NCBI RefSeq assembly: GCF_013761175.1
Contig: NZ_JACDUR010000015.1
Span: forward strand, 1-64,000
Source of the DNA: Nonomuraea soli
GTDB taxonomy: Bacteria > Actinomycetota > Actinomycetes > Streptosporangiales > Streptosporangiaceae
Direction of reading: 5' to 3'
Length of the DNA: 64,000 bases
The notes below the pieces were generated by a model. The model had not been told where the DNA came from. It ran no database searches and saw only the letters and a program-made list of their open reading frames with translations. A program made the translations under genes and the position numbers. Positions 17,079 through 27,435 of this stretch are shown here, piece by piece. How positions within the stretch are numbered: the stretch's first letter is position 1; every line of letters starts with the position of its first letter.

Positions 17079-19438
17079 CCGATTTGGTGACCCTGACGAT
17101 TGACGGTTTCTCCGTCAGCGTTCCGAAGGGCACTCTGATCATCCGGGCGGCGGAGCTTCTCGGGATCCAGATCCCGCGCTTCTGCGACCACCCGCTGCTC
17201 GACCCGGCGGCCAACTGCCGCCAGTGTCTCGTCGACATCCCCGACGCGGGCAACGGCCGCGGCTTCCCCAAGCCGCAGCCCTCCTGCGCCATCGAGGTCG
17301 CCGAGGGCATGGTCGTGCAGACGGCGCTGACCTCGCCGGTGGCGGAGAAGGCCCAGCGGGCGGCCATGGAACTGCTGCTGATGAACCACCCGCTCGACTG
17401 CCCGGTCTGCGACAAGGGCGGCGAGTGCCCCCTGCAGAACCAGGCGATGTCCAACGGGCAGGGCGAGTCCCGCTTCCATGAGCACAAGCGCACCTTCCCC
17501 AAGCCGATCTCGCTGTCGACGCAGGTCCTGCTCGACCGCGAGCGCTGCGTGCAGTGCGCGCGGTGCATCCGCTTCTCCGACGAGATCGCCGGCGACCCGC
17601 TCATCGAGTTCTTCGAGCGCGGGGCCAAGGAGCAGGTCCGTACGGCCGACGGCAAGCCGTTCAACTCCTACTTCTCGGGCAACACCATCCAGATCTGCCC
17701 GGTCGGAGCGCTGACCTCGGCGGCCTACCGCTTCCGCGCCCGCCCGTTCGACCTGGTCTCGACCCCGTCGACGTGCGAGCACTGCGCCGGTGGTTGCGCC
17801 CTGCGCACCGACCACCGCCGCGGCCGCGTCACCCGCCGCCTGGCCGGCAACGACCCGGCGGTGAACGAGGAGTGGAACTGCGACAAGGGCCGCTTCGCCT
17901 TCACCTACGCGACGCAGCCCGACCGCCTGCGCACCCCGCTGATCCGCGACGAGGAGGGCCAGCTGGTCCCCGCCTCGTGGCCCGAGGCGCTGGCCGTGGC
18001 CGCGCGCGGCCTGGCCGCCGCACGCGGCAGGACCGGCGTGCTCGTCGGCGGACGCCTGACCGTCGAAGACTCGTACGGCTACAGCAAGTTCGCCCGCCTG
18101 GCGCTCGCCACGAACGACATCGACTTCCGCGCCCGGTCCCTGAGCGCGGAGGAGACGCAGTTCCTCGCGCACGCGGTGGCGGGCAAGGGCATCGAGCTCT
18201 CCTACACCGACGTCGAGAACGCTCCGGCGGTCCTGCTCGTCGGGTTCGAGCCCGAGGACGAGTCACCCATCCTCTTCCTGCGCCTGCGCAAGGCATGGAG
18301 GAAGAAGGGCCTCAAGGTCACCTCGATCGCGCCGTTCGCCTCCGCCGGTCTGGCGAAGATGGGCGGCACCCTGATCAAGACCGCCCCGGGCGGCGAGGCC
18401 GACGCCCTGGGCTCGGTCGAGCTGGCCGAGGGCACCGTGATCCTCGCGGGCGAGCGCCTGGCCGCCGTGCCCGGCGCGCTGTCGGCCCTGGCGCGGCTCA
18501 GCGCCTCGTCCGGCGCCAAGCTGGCCTGGATCCCGCGCCGCGCCGGTGAGCGCGGAGCGATCGAGGCCGGCGCGCTGCCGAACCTGCTGCCGATCGGCCG
18601 CCCGGTCGACGACGAGTCCGCCAGGGCCGAGGTCGCCCTGGCGTGGAACGTCACCTCGCTGCCGTCGGCTCCCGGGCGCGACACCACGGGCATCCTGACC
18701 GCGGCGCTCAACGAGGAACTCGACGCGCTGGTCGTCGCGGGCGTCGACCCGTACGACCTGCCCGACCCGGCCGCCGCGCTCGCGGCGCTGGAGAACACCC
18801 CGTTCATCGTCAGCCTGGAGATCCGCGCCAGCGCCGTCACCGACCGCGCCGACGTGATCCTCCCGGTCGCGGCGGTGCAGGAGAAGAGCGGCACGTTCGT
18901 CAACTGGGAGGGCCGCGGGCGCATCTTCGAGCGCGCCATCAAGGTGCCCGGCCTGATGAGCGACCTCGAAGTGATCTCCGCGATCGCCGACCACATGGAC
19001 GTCCACCTGGGGCTGCCGGACGCCGCCGCCGCACGCCGCGAGCTCAGCTCGCTCGGCGCATGGCGCGGCTCCCGCGCCGCGGCACCGAACCTGTCGGGTA
19101 CGGCTTCCGCCGCGCCGCAGGCCGGTCAGGCGCTGCTGGCCAGCTGGCACCTCATGCTCGACGGGGGCCGGCTGCAGGACGGCGAGCCGTACCTGGCCGG
19201 GACCGCCCGTCCGGCGGAGGTGCTGCTGTCCGAGTCGACCGCCGCGGAAGTCGGCGTCTCCGATGGCGACAAGCTGGTGGTCGCCGGAACTGTCGGTGGG
19301 CTCGGGCAGAGTGTGACCCTGCCGGTCAGGATCGCCGATCTGCCTGACCGCGTCGTGTGGGTGCCGGCCAACTCCGGCGGTTCTTCCGTCCTGGGAGCCG
19401 CCTCCGGTGACATCGTCACTATCGGGAGCGCTTCATGA
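17075..19438 (+). CDS. nuoG: NADH-quinone oxidoreductase subunit G
   Basis: 787 residues. Ordered Fe-S motifs: CDHPLLDPAANCRQC ([2Fe-2S]), CPVCDKGGECPLQ and the preceding His-containing stretch, CVQCARCIRFSDEIAG and ICPVGAL, then CEHCAGGC with a later Cys in WNCDKGR, which can ligate the extra N7 cluster found in bacteria. The rest is the molybdopterin oxidoreductase-like domain, non-catalytic in complex I. Followed directly by nuoH with a four-base overlap. Confidence 0.96.
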   Translation: MTDLVTLTIDGFSVSVPKGTLIIRAAELLGIQIPRFCDHPLLDPAANCRQCLVDIPDAGNGRGFPKPQPSCAIEVAEGMVVQTALTSPVAEKAQRAAMELLLMNHPLDCPVCDKGGECPLQNQAMSNGQGESRFHEHKRTFPKPISLSTQVLLDRERCVQCARCIRFSDEIAGDPLIEFFERGAKEQVRTADGKPFNSYFSGNTIQICPVGALTSAAYRFRARPFDLVSTPSTCEHCAGGCALRTDHRRGRVTRRLAGNDPAVNEEWNCDKGRFAFTYATQPDRLRTPLIRDEEGQLVPASWPEALAVAARGLAAARGRTGVLVGGRLTVEDSYGYSKFARLALATNDIDFRARSLSAEETQFLAHAVAGKGIELSYTDVENAPAVLLVGFEPEDESPILFLRLRKAWRKKGLKVTSIAPFASAGLAKMGGTLIKTAPGGEADALGSVELAEGTVILAGERLAAVPGALSALARLSASSGAKLAWIPRRAGERGAIEAGALPNLLPIGRPVDDESARAEVALAWNVTSLPSAPGRDTTGILTAALNEELDALVVAGVDPYDLPDPAAALAALENTPFIVSLEIRASAVTDRADVILPVAAVQEKSGTFVNWEGRGRIFERAIKVPGLMSDLEVISAIADHMDVHLGLPDAAAARRELSSLGAWRGSRAAAPNLSGTASAAPQAGQALLASWHLMLDGGRLQDGEPYLAGTARPAEVLLSESTAAEVGVSDGDKLVVAGTVGGLGQSVTLPVRIADLPDRVVWVPANSGGSSVLGAASGDIVTIGSAS

Positions 19439-20730
19439 TCCACCTGGCTACTGATCCGACCCTTTCCGATTTCGGGAAGGATCCGCTCTGGATCACCATC
19501 GTCAAGACGGTCTTCTTCTTCGTCCTGGTGATGCTCGGCATCCTGTTCGGCGTCTGGTACGAGCGCAAGCTCATCTCGCGCATGCAGCACCGCTACGGCC
19601 CCAACCGGGCCGGCAAGTTCGGCCTGCTGCAGTCGGTGGCCGACGGTCTGAAGATGGGTCTGAAGGAAGACCTCTTCCCGAACACCGTCGACAAGGTGCT
19701 CTACCTGCTCGCGCCAGTGATCATGGTGATCCCGGCGTTCCTCGCCTTCTCCATCACCCCGTTCGCGGGCATGGTCAACCTGTTCGGCGTCGAGACGCCG
19801 CTGCAGCTGCTCGACCTGCCGGTCGCGGTGCTGTTCATGCTGGCCATGGGCGCCATCTCGGTCTACGGCGTGGTGCTGGCCGGATGGTCGTCGCGCTCGC
19901 CGTACGCCCTGCTCGGCGGTCTGCGGTCGGCGGCCCAGGTGGTCTCCTACGAGATCGCGATGGGGCTGTCCTTCGTGGGCGTCTTCCTCTTCGCGGGCAC
20001 GCTGTCGACCTCCGAGATCGTCGGCGCGCAGGGCGACCTGTGGTACGTGATCCTGCTGCTGCCGTCGTTCCTGATCTACGTGGTCTGCATGTTCGGCGAG
20101 GCCGCCCGCATCCCGTTCGACCTGCCCGAGGGTGAGGGCGAGCTCGTCGGCGGCTTCCAGACCGAATACTCCTCGTCGCTGAAGTTCGCGCTCATCATGA
20201 TGGGCGAGTACCTCCACACCTTCACCGCCGCCGGCATCGCGGTCACGCTCTTCCTGGGCGGCTGGCACTCGCCGGTCGGGTTCCTGCCCGACGACGGTTA
20301 CTGGGGCTTCCTCTGGTTCTTCATCAAGTTCGCGCTCGCCTTCAGCTTCGTGGTCTGGGTGCGCGCCTCGCTTCCGCGAGTGCGCTACGACCAGCTGATG
20401 GCGCTCGGCTGGAAGGTCCTGATCCCGGTCAACCTGGCCTGGCTGCTCCTGGTGGCCGGCATCCAGACCGTCCGCGGCCAGGACATGGGCACCGGCGACT
20501 GGTACTGGGCGGTCGGCATCACGGCGCTCATCCTCATCGCCGGGCTGGCCATCTGGGCCCGCTTCGACACGGCCAACCAGCGCCGCAAGGAAGTCAAGAA
20601 GACCGAGGTCGACGAGGAGTACGAAACCCTCAGGAGCGAGCCGGAGGCCGGCGGATTCCCGGTTCCGCCGCTCGACCTGCCGCACTACCACGGCGTCACC
20701 CGCAAGGAGGTGTCCAGTGGGAGCAACTGA
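19435..20730 (+). CDS. nuoH: NADH-quinone oxidoreductase subunit H
   Basis: 431 residues with eight or more membrane helices. YGPNRAGKFGLLQSVADG and EAARIPFDLPEGEGELVGG are the family signatures; the acidic loop lines the quinone channel. The hydrophilic C-terminal extension (after QRRKEVKKTE) is usual in actinobacteria. Overlaps nuoI by 14 bases. Confidence 0.96.
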   Translation: MIHLATDPTLSDFGKDPLWITIVKTVFFFVLVMLGILFGVWYERKLISRMQHRYGPNRAGKFGLLQSVADGLKMGLKEDLFPNTVDKVLYLLAPVIMVIPAFLAFSITPFAGMVNLFGVETPLQLLDLPVAVLFMLAMGAISVYGVVLAGWSSRSPYALLGGLRSAAQVVSYEIAMGLSFVGVFLFAGTLSTSEIVGAQGDLWYVILLLPSFLIYVVCMFGEAARIPFDLPEGEGELVGGFQTEYSSSLKFALIMMGEYLHTFTAAGIAVTLFLGGWHSPVGFLPDDGYWGFLWFFIKFALAFSFVVWVRASLPRVRYDQLMALGWKVLIPVNLAWLLLVAGIQTVRGQDMGTGDWYWAVGITALILIAGLAIWARFDTANQRRKEVKKTEVDEEYETLRSEPEAGGFPVPPLDLPHYHGVTRKEVSSGSN

Positions 20731-21232
20731 CTGGCTGAACCCCATCAAGGGCTTCGGGGTCACCTTCCACCACATGTTCAAGAAGCCCGTCACGACGAAC
20801 TACCCGGAGGAGAAGAAGCCCACGGCTCCTCGCTTCCACGGTAGGCACCAGCTCAACCGCTGGCCTGACGGGCTCGAGAAGTGTGTCGGTTGCGAGCTGT
20901 GCGCGTGGGCGTGTCCGGCTGACGCGATCTATGTCGAGGGCGCGGACAACACCGAGGAGGAGCGTTTCTCTCCCGGTGAGCGCTACGGACGCACCTACCA
21001 GATCAACTATCTGCGGTGCATCCTGTGCGGTCTGTGCATCGAGGCTTGCCCGACTCGGGCGTTGACCATGACCAACGAGTACGAACTCGCCGACACCTCG
21101 CGTGAGAGCCTGATCTACACCAAGGAGATGCTCCTCGCGGACCTCACTCCCGGTATGGAGCAGCCTCCGCATCCGATGCGTCTCGGTGAGACCGAAGAGG
21201 ACTACTACCGGCTGGGACGTACCAATGGGTGA
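20717..21232 (+). CDS. nuoI: NADH-quinone oxidoreductase subunit I
   Basis: 171 residues from GTG inside the nuoH end, with AAGGAGG upstream. Two ferredoxin motifs, CVGCELCAWACPADA and CILCGLCIEACPTRA, bind the N6a and N6b [4Fe-4S] clusters. Codon choice is slightly less G/C-biased than in neighbouring nuo genes. Confidence 0.96.
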   Translation: MGATDWLNPIKGFGVTFHHMFKKPVTTNYPEEKKPTAPRFHGRHQLNRWPDGLEKCVGCELCAWACPADAIYVEGADNTEEERFSPGERYGRTYQINYLRCILCGLCIEACPTRALTMTNEYELADTSRESLIYTKEMLLADLTPGMEQPPHPMRLGETEEDYYRLGRTNG

Positions 21233-22052
21233 GCAAGTCACATTCTGGGTGCTCGCCGTCGTCTCCGTCGGTGCGGCACTCGGCATGGTGTTCAACCGCA
21301 AGGCGGTGTACTCCGCGCTGATGCTCGGCACGGTGATGCTCTGCCTGGCCGCGCTCTACGCCGTGCAGGAGGCGCCGTTCCTGGCCGCCGTGCAGATCAT
21401 CGTCTACACCGGCGCCATCATGATGCTCTTCCTGTTCGTGCTCATGCTGGTCGGTGTCGACTCCGCCGACTCCCTCGTCGAGACCCTCAAGGGGCAGCGC
21501 TTCTGGGCGGCCGTCGCCGGCCTGGGCTTCGCGGTCCTGCTGGTGCTGGCCTTCGGCAACGCGGTCTTCACCGCGCCCTCCGGGCTCGGTGCGGTCTACC
21601 AGGAGAACGGCGGAGCGGTCGGCTCGCTGGCCAGGCTGATCTTCACGCGCCACGTGTTCGCCTTCGAGGTGACCTCGGCGCTGCTGATCACCGCCGCGCT
21701 CGGCGCGATGGTGCTGGCGCACCGCGAGAAGCTGCGCTCCCGGCCCTCGCAGAAGGAGCTGGCCCGCGCCCGCTTCCTCGACGGCAACGACCCGTCGCCG
21801 CTTCCCGGCCCCGGCACCTACGCCCGCAACAACGCGATCGACATGCCGGCGCGCCTGCCCGACGGCACCCTCTCCGAGCTGTCGGTCAACCGCACCATCG
21901 CCCGCCACGACGTGGAAGACGGGCACCTGCCCGCCGACCCGGAGCTGGCCGAGGCGATCCGCCACGCGGCCGAGCCGGAGTTCGCCGAGACGGCCCGCGT
22001 CAAGCGCGAGCTCGACGCGGAGAGCTCCGCCGCCGAGGAGGAAGCCAAGTGA
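21225..22052 (+). CDS. nuoJ: NADH-quinone oxidoreductase subunit J
   Basis: 275 residues from the ATG overlapping nuoI. Five membrane helices in the first 165 residues (VYTGAIMMLFLFVLMLVGV is typical), then a long hydrophilic tail of about 100 residues, longer than in proteobacteria but common in actinobacteria. Membrane-arm subunit of complex I. Overlaps nuoK by four bases. Confidence 0.94.
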   Translation: MGEQVTFWVLAVVSVGAALGMVFNRKAVYSALMLGTVMLCLAALYAVQEAPFLAAVQIIVYTGAIMMLFLFVLMLVGVDSADSLVETLKGQRFWAAVAGLGFAVLLVLAFGNAVFTAPSGLGAVYQENGGAVGSLARLIFTRHVFAFEVTSALLITAALGAMVLAHREKLRSRPSQKELARARFLDGNDPSPLPGPGTYARNNAIDMPARLPDGTLSELSVNRTIARHDVEDGHLPADPELAEAIRHAAEPEFAETARVKRELDAESSAAEEEAK

Positions 22053-22345
22053 CGACGGAGTATCTGGTCCTGTCCGCGATCCTCTTCGTGATCGGCGCTG
22101 TCGGCGTGCTGATCCGGCGCAACGCGATCGTGGTGTTCATGTGCGTCGAGCTGATGCTCAACGCGTGCAACCTTGCGTTCGTCACCTTCGCCCGCCAGTG
22201 GGGCAACCTCGACGGCCAGATCATCGCCTTCTTCGTGATGGTGGTGGCCGCGGCCGAGGTTGTGATCGGCCTGGCGATCATCGTGACGATCTTCCGGACC
22301 CGCAGGTCCGCGTCTGTCGACGACGCGAACCTGCTGAAGTACTGA
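22049..22345 (+). CDS. nuoK: NADH-quinone oxidoreductase subunit K
   Basis: 98 residues from GTG. Three membrane helices with the conserved glutamate in CVELMLNACNLAFV and a second in AAAEVVIGLAI, both needed for proton pumping in this family. Size and motifs are standard. Confidence 0.95.
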   Translation: MTTEYLVLSAILFVIGAVGVLIRRNAIVVFMCVELMLNACNLAFVTFARQWGNLDGQIIAFFVMVVAAAEVVIGLAIIVTIFRTRRSASVDDANLLKY

Positions 22346-22355
22346 GGGGCGACCG

Positions 22356-24263
22356 GTGGAAAATCCTGCACAGATTCTCGGCAACACCGCTGGCGGTGTG
22401 ATCGGGTTCTCCTGGCTGATGATCGCTCTGCCCCTGGTGGGCGCTGCGATCCTCCTCATCGGTGGTCGCCGCACCAACAAGTGGGGACATCTGCTCGGTG
22501 TCGCCATGTCACTCGGCGCCTTCGTGGTGGCCGTGCTCGCCCTCGTCCAGTTGCTGGGACTCGACCCCGAGCAGCGTCGGCAGGCCGTGCACCTGTACGA
22601 GTTCATTCCCGGCATGGTCGACATGGGCCTGCTGGTCGACCAGTTGTCGATCAGCTTCGCACTGCTGATCACGGGTGTCGGATCACTGATCCACATCTAT
22701 TCGATCGGCTACATGTCGCACGACCCCGAGCGTCGGCGGTTCTTCGCCTACCTCAACCTGTTCGTCGCGGCGATGCTCCTGCTGGTGCTGGCCGACAACT
22801 ACGTCGGGCTCTTCATTGGCTGGGAGGGCGTGGGTCTCGCGTCCTACCTGCTGATCGGGTTCTGGTACTTCAAGCCGTCGGCCGCGGTCGCGGCCAAGAA
22901 GGCCTTCATCGTCAACCGTGTCGGTGACTTCGGCCTCCTGGTCGGCATGTTCGTCATGTGGACCACGTTTGGCACGCTGTCCTTCGCCGGGCTGGGTGAC
23001 GCGACGATCGAGCAGAACGGCACCGTCACCGCGATCGGCCTCCTGCTGCTCCTGGGTGCGTGCGGCAAGTCCGCCCAGCTCCCGCTGCAGTCCTGGTTGC
23101 TCGACGCGATGGAGGGCCCGACTCCGGTCTCGGCCCTCATCCACGCGGCGACCATGGTCACCGCCGGTGTCTACCTCGTGGTCCGCTCGGGTGCATTCTT
23201 CTTCCCGCTCGGCTCCACCGCGGCCCTGGTCGCCGGCATCGTCGGCACCGCCACGCTGCTCGCCGGTGCGATCATCGGTTGCGCCAAGGACGACATCAAG
23301 AAGGGCCTCGCCGGCTCGACCATGTCGCAGATCGGCTACATGATGCTGGGCGCGGCCTTCGGCCCGGTCGGCTACGCGTTCGCGATCGGCCACCTGATCA
23401 CGCACGGCTTCTTCAAGGCCGACATGTTCCTCGGCGCCGGTTCGGTCATGCACGCCATGAACGACGAAGTCGACATGCGCAAGTACGGCGGCCTGTTCTC
23501 CAAGATGAAGGTCACCGCGATCACCTTCATCATCGGCTACCTCGCGATCATCGGTTTCCCGCTGCTGTCCGGTTACTTCACCAAGGACGGCATCATCGAG
23601 ACCGCGATCGAGCACAACCCGGTCATGGGCTGGCTCGCGGTGGCCGGTGCCGGTCTGACCGGCTTCTACATGTCGCGCATGATCTTCATGACCTTCTTCG
23701 GCAAGGCGCGCTGGGACAAGGACGCCCACCCGCACGAGTCGCCGGCGGTCATGACGGTTCCGCTGATCATCCTGTCGATCGGTGCGATCGGGCTCGGCGC
23801 CTTCCTGGTGCTCGGCGGCCGCCTCTACCAGTGGCTGGCTCCGGCGGTCGGCGGCGCGCGCGACTTCGTGCCCGCCTTCCACCCGTTCAGCGTGCCCGGC
23901 CTGTCCACCCTGGCGCTGGTCGCCGTGGGTGTCGTCATCGCCTGGTTCAAGTACGGCAAGGCCGAGGTCCCCGTCACCGCCCCGCGCGGTTCGTTCCTCA
24001 CCACCTTCGCCCGTCGTGACCTGTACGGCGACGCGCTCAACGAGTCGCTGTTCATGCGCCCCGGCCAGTGGCTGACCCGCCTCGCGGTGTTCTTCGACAA
24101 CCGTGGCATCGACGGCCTGGTCAACGGCCTGGCCGCGACGATCGGCGGCTCCTCCGGCAGGCTCCGCAGGGTCCAGACCGGATTCGCGAGAACCTATGCG
24201 CTGTCCATCCTGTTCGGTGCCGCCCTCCTGACCGGCGCCCTGCTCCTCGTTGGGAACCTGTGA
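22356..24263 (+). CDS. nuoL: NADH-quinone oxidoreductase subunit L
   Basis: 635 residues from GTG, 10 bases after nuoK. Antiporter-like subunit: GWEGVGLASYLLIGFW, lysine in AAKKAFIVNRVGDFG, and HAATMVTAGVYLV are canonical. The long lateral helix region follows near the C-terminus. Proton-pumping subunit at the far end of the membrane arm. The TGATG overlap couples it to nuoM. Confidence 0.96.
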   Translation: MENPAQILGNTAGGVIGFSWLMIALPLVGAAILLIGGRRTNKWGHLLGVAMSLGAFVVAVLALVQLLGLDPEQRRQAVHLYEFIPGMVDMGLLVDQLSISFALLITGVGSLIHIYSIGYMSHDPERRRFFAYLNLFVAAMLLLVLADNYVGLFIGWEGVGLASYLLIGFWYFKPSAAVAAKKAFIVNRVGDFGLLVGMFVMWTTFGTLSFAGLGDATIEQNGTVTAIGLLLLLGACGKSAQLPLQSWLLDAMEGPTPVSALIHAATMVTAGVYLVVRSGAFFFPLGSTAALVAGIVGTATLLAGAIIGCAKDDIKKGLAGSTMSQIGYMMLGAAFGPVGYAFAIGHLITHGFFKADMFLGAGSVMHAMNDEVDMRKYGGLFSKMKVTAITFIIGYLAIIGFPLLSGYFTKDGIIETAIEHNPVMGWLAVAGAGLTGFYMSRMIFMTFFGKARWDKDAHPHESPAVMTVPLIILSIGAIGLGAFLVLGGRLYQWLAPAVGGARDFVPAFHPFSVPGLSTLALVAVGVVIAWFKYGKAEVPVTAPRGSFLTTFARRDLYGDALNESLFMRPGQWLTRLAVFFDNRGIDGLVNGLAATIGGSSGRLRRVQTGFARTYALSILFGAALLTGALLLVGNL

Positions 24264-25840
24264 TGACGTCACTCTGGCTACCACTGCTGATCGCGGTGCC
24301 TGTGGTGGGCGCCGTGGTCGTGGGTGTGGCGCCCAAGTCCGCGGCCAAGTGGCTCACCCTGGCGACCTCCCTGGTCGTGCTGGCCCTCACCCTGGTCATG
24401 GCCTTCCAGTTCAAGCCGGGTGGCGAGCGCTTCCAGTTCGTCTTCGAGGCTGACTGGATCCCCGCCTTTGGCGTGAAGTTCGGCCTCGGCGTCGACGGCA
24501 TCGCGCTGGTCCTCATCGGGCTGACCGCGGTGCTCACCCCGATCGTGATCGCGGCCTCGTGGCACGACGCGGACGCGCCGCACGCCAAGTACTCCGTGAA
24601 GACGTACTTCGCCCTGATGCTGGCGCTGCTGGCGATGATGGTCGGTGTCTTCGCGGCCACCGACATCTTCCTGTTCTACGTCTTCTTCGAAGCCATGCTG
24701 ATCCCGATGTACTTCATGATCGGGTCGTACGGCGGGGCGCAGCGGTCCTACGCGGCCATCAAGTTCCTGCTGTACTCCCTGTTCGGCGGCCTGCTCATGC
24801 TGGTCGCGGTCATCGGCCTCTACGTGGTCACCACGAGCTGGGTCGGCGGCGACGGGCAGCCGCTGTTTGCCAACGGCACCTTCATGTTCCCCGACATCAT
24901 CGAGGCGCTGAAGACCCAGACGATCGACTCCGGCACCGCCAAGTGGCTGTTCGCGGGCTTCTTCATCGCCTTCGCGATCAAGGCGCCGCTGGTGCCGTTC
25001 CACACCTGGCTGCCCGACGCGGCCGCGCAGGCTCCGGCCGGTGCGGCGGTCCTGCTGGTCGGCGTGCTCGACAAGGTCGGCACCTACGGCATGCTTCGCT
25101 TCTGCCTCGAGCTGTTCCCCGAGGCGTCCAAGTGGGCCACGCCGCTGGTGATCGTGCTGTCGGTGGTGGGCATCATCTACGGCGCCATCGTGGCGATCGG
25201 CCAGACCGACATGAAGCGCCTGATCGCCTACACCTCGATCTCGCACTTCGGCTTCATCGCCATGGGCGTCTTCGCGATGTCGCAGACCGCACAGGAGGGC
25301 GCGACCCTCTACATGGTCAACCACGGCTTCGCGACCGGCATGCTCTTCCTGGCCGCGGGCTTCCTCATCGCCCGCCGCGGCTCGCCGTACATCGCCGACT
25401 ACGGCGGCGTGCAGAAGGTGGCGCCGCTGCTGGCCGGTGCGTTCTTCATCGCCGGTCTGGCCGGACTGTCCCTGCCGGGACTGTCGTCCTTCGTCAGCGA
25501 GTTCATGGTCATGATCGGCACCTACTCCAGCACCGCGTTCGGCAGCGGCGCGCTGGCGGTGGCGGCGATCGTCTCCGCGCTCGCGGTCATCCTGGCCGCC
25601 GTCTACATCCTGTGGATGGTCCAGCGCACGCTGCACGGCCCCACCGCCGAGTCGGTGTCCGGCATGAAGGACCTGAGCAAGCGCGAACTGTGGGTCGTCG
25701 CCCCGCTGCTGGCGCTGATCATCGGCTTCGGCTTCTTCCCCAAGCCGCTGCTCGACATCATCCGGCCCGCGGTGACCGACACCCTGGTCAACGTCAAGGT
25801 CGACAATCCCGCTGTCGCTGAGAAGGGTGCGGGCGAGTGA
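24263..25840 (+). CDS. nuoM: NADH-quinone oxidoreductase subunit M
   Basis: 525 residues from the ATG in the TGATG overlap. FYVFFEAMLIPMYFMIG carries the conserved Glu and FHTWLPDAAAQAPAGAAVLL the antiporter-like signature. Proton-pumping membrane subunit. A longer frame runs upstream into nuoL but in the wrong phase for that gene. Confidence 0.96.
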   Translation: MTSLWLPLLIAVPVVGAVVVGVAPKSAAKWLTLATSLVVLALTLVMAFQFKPGGERFQFVFEADWIPAFGVKFGLGVDGIALVLIGLTAVLTPIVIAASWHDADAPHAKYSVKTYFALMLALLAMMVGVFAATDIFLFYVFFEAMLIPMYFMIGSYGGAQRSYAAIKFLLYSLFGGLLMLVAVIGLYVVTTSWVGGDGQPLFANGTFMFPDIIEALKTQTIDSGTAKWLFAGFFIAFAIKAPLVPFHTWLPDAAAQAPAGAAVLLVGVLDKVGTYGMLRFCLELFPEASKWATPLVIVLSVVGIIYGAIVAIGQTDMKRLIAYTSISHFGFIAMGVFAMSQTAQEGATLYMVNHGFATGMLFLAAGFLIARRGSPYIADYGGVQKVAPLLAGAFFIAGLAGLSLPGLSSFVSEFMVMIGTYSSTAFGSGALAVAAIVSALAVILAAVYILWMVQRTLHGPTAESVSGMKDLSKRELWVVAPLLALIIGFGFFPKPLLDIIRPAVTDTLVNVKVDNPAVAEKGAGE

Positions 25841-27420
25841 ATACGATTCCGGCACCTACCATCGAGTACGGCACGCTCGCGCCTCTGCTGCTGATCTTCG
25901 GCATGGCCGTGATCGGGGTACTCGTCGAGGCCTTCGCGCCTCGCTACCTTCGCAGGTCCATCCACCTGCCGCTCACGCTGGTCGGTCTGATCGGCGCCTT
26001 CGCTCTGGTCGTGTGGCAGGTAGCGAAGACCGGCGTTCCCACATCCGCCGTCGCCATGGGTGCGGTGGCGGTCGACGGCCCGGCGCTGTTCATCTGGGGC
26101 GTCATCATCGTCCTGGCGTTCGTCTCGGTGCTGCTGATCAACGACGAGGACCACTTCGTGGCCTCGGCGGCAGCCGTACCCGGTTCCTCCGACGAGGAGG
26201 AGGCCGAGCGCGAGGGCTTCGCCCACACCGAGATCTACCCGCTGGTGCTCTTCGCCGTCGGCGGCATGATGCTCTTCCCCGCCTCCAACGACCTGCTGGT
26301 CATGTTCGTGGCGCTCGAGGTCATGTCGCTGCCGCTGTACCTCATGTGCGGCCTGGCCCGCCGTCGCCGCCTGCTCTCGCAGGAGGCGTCGCTGAAGTAC
26401 TTCCTGCTGGGCGCCTTCTCCTCGGCGTTCTTCCTGTACGGCACGGCGCTGATCTACGGCTACGCCGGCTCCGTCGAGCTCGCCAAGATCAGCACCGCTC
26501 TCGCCACGGGCGCGCTGCTCGACCCGCTCCTGCTCGTCGGTCTGGCGCTGCTCGGCGTCGGCCTGATGTTCAAGATCGGTGCGGCTCCGTTCCAGGCCTG
26601 GAAGCCCGACGTCTACCAGGGCGCGCCCACGCCCATCACGGCGCTCATGGCCTCCGGCGTCCTCGTCGCGGCCGTCGGCGCGGTGCTGCGGGTCTTCTGG
26701 GTCGCGCTGGGCAACATGGACTGGGACTGGCGCCCGGTCATGTGGGGCGTCGCGGCGCTCACCATGCTCGTCGGCGCGGTCCTGGCGATCACGCAGACCG
26801 AGATCAAGCGCATGCTGGCCTACTCCTCGATCGCTCACGCGGGCTTCCTGCTGATCGGCGTGATGGCCACCTACGACTCGGCTGACGGCAACTCCAAGTC
26901 GCTGTCGGCGATCCTGTTCTACCTGCTGGTCTACGGCTTCACCACGGTCGGCGCCTTCGCGGTGGTCACCATGGTGCGAGACGCCGGCGGCGAGGCAGGA
27001 CACCTGTCGCGCTGGGCCGGCCTGGGCAAGCGTTCGCCGCTGCTGGCGGGCACGTTCGCCTTCTTCCTGCTGGCCTTCGCGGGCATCCCGCTGACCAGTG
27101 GGTTCTTCGGCAAGTACGCCGTGTTCGCCGCCGCCCTGGGCAGCGGTAACGAGACGGGCGACTCGCTGGGCGGCTGGATGGCCGGCATCGTGGTGGTGGG
27201 TGTGATCGCCTCGGCGATCGCCGCCTTCTTCTACGTGCGCGTCATCGTGCTGATGTTCTTCAGCGAGCCGGCGGCCGACGGGCCCACCGTGGTGGCGCCC
27301 TCGTTCAGCCTGCAGTTCGTAATCGGTGTGGCGATGGCAGTGACGGTTATCGCGGGTGTTTTCCCGCAGCCTATTCTGGACATCGCCAGAGATGCGGCCT
27401 CTGGCCTGTTCATCCGGTGA
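25837..27420 (+). CDS. nuoN: NADH-quinone oxidoreductase subunit N
   Basis: 527 residues from GTG overlapping nuoM. VMFVALEVMSLPLYLMCG and PFQAWKPDVYQGAPTPITA are the NuoN signatures. A hydrophilic insert (SDEEEAEREGF) lies between early helices. It completes the nuoA-N set; the next gene starts 15 bases later. Confidence 0.95.
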   Translation: MNTIPAPTIEYGTLAPLLLIFGMAVIGVLVEAFAPRYLRRSIHLPLTLVGLIGAFALVVWQVAKTGVPTSAVAMGAVAVDGPALFIWGVIIVLAFVSVLLINDEDHFVASAAAVPGSSDEEEAEREGFAHTEIYPLVLFAVGGMMLFPASNDLLVMFVALEVMSLPLYLMCGLARRRRLLSQEASLKYFLLGAFSSAFFLYGTALIYGYAGSVELAKISTALATGALLDPLLLVGLALLGVGLMFKIGAAPFQAWKPDVYQGAPTPITALMASGVLVAAVGAVLRVFWVALGNMDWDWRPVMWGVAALTMLVGAVLAITQTEIKRMLAYSSIAHAGFLLIGVMATYDSADGNSKSLSAILFYLLVYGFTTVGAFAVVTMVRDAGGEAGHLSRWAGLGKRSPLLAGTFAFFLLAFAGIPLTSGFFGKYAVFAAALGSGNETGDSLGGWMAGIVVVGVIASAIAAFFYVRVIVLMFFSEPAADGPTVVAPSFSLQFVIGVAMAVTVIAGVFPQPILDIARDAASGLFIR

Positions 27421-27435
27421 AGTAGGGGGATTTAG

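Noticed and set aside
22683..24284. Open frame of 533 codons opposite nuoL
   Set aside because: Antisense shadow of a strongly conserved gene; His/Asp/Arg/Gly-rich composition typical of GC-rich shadows.
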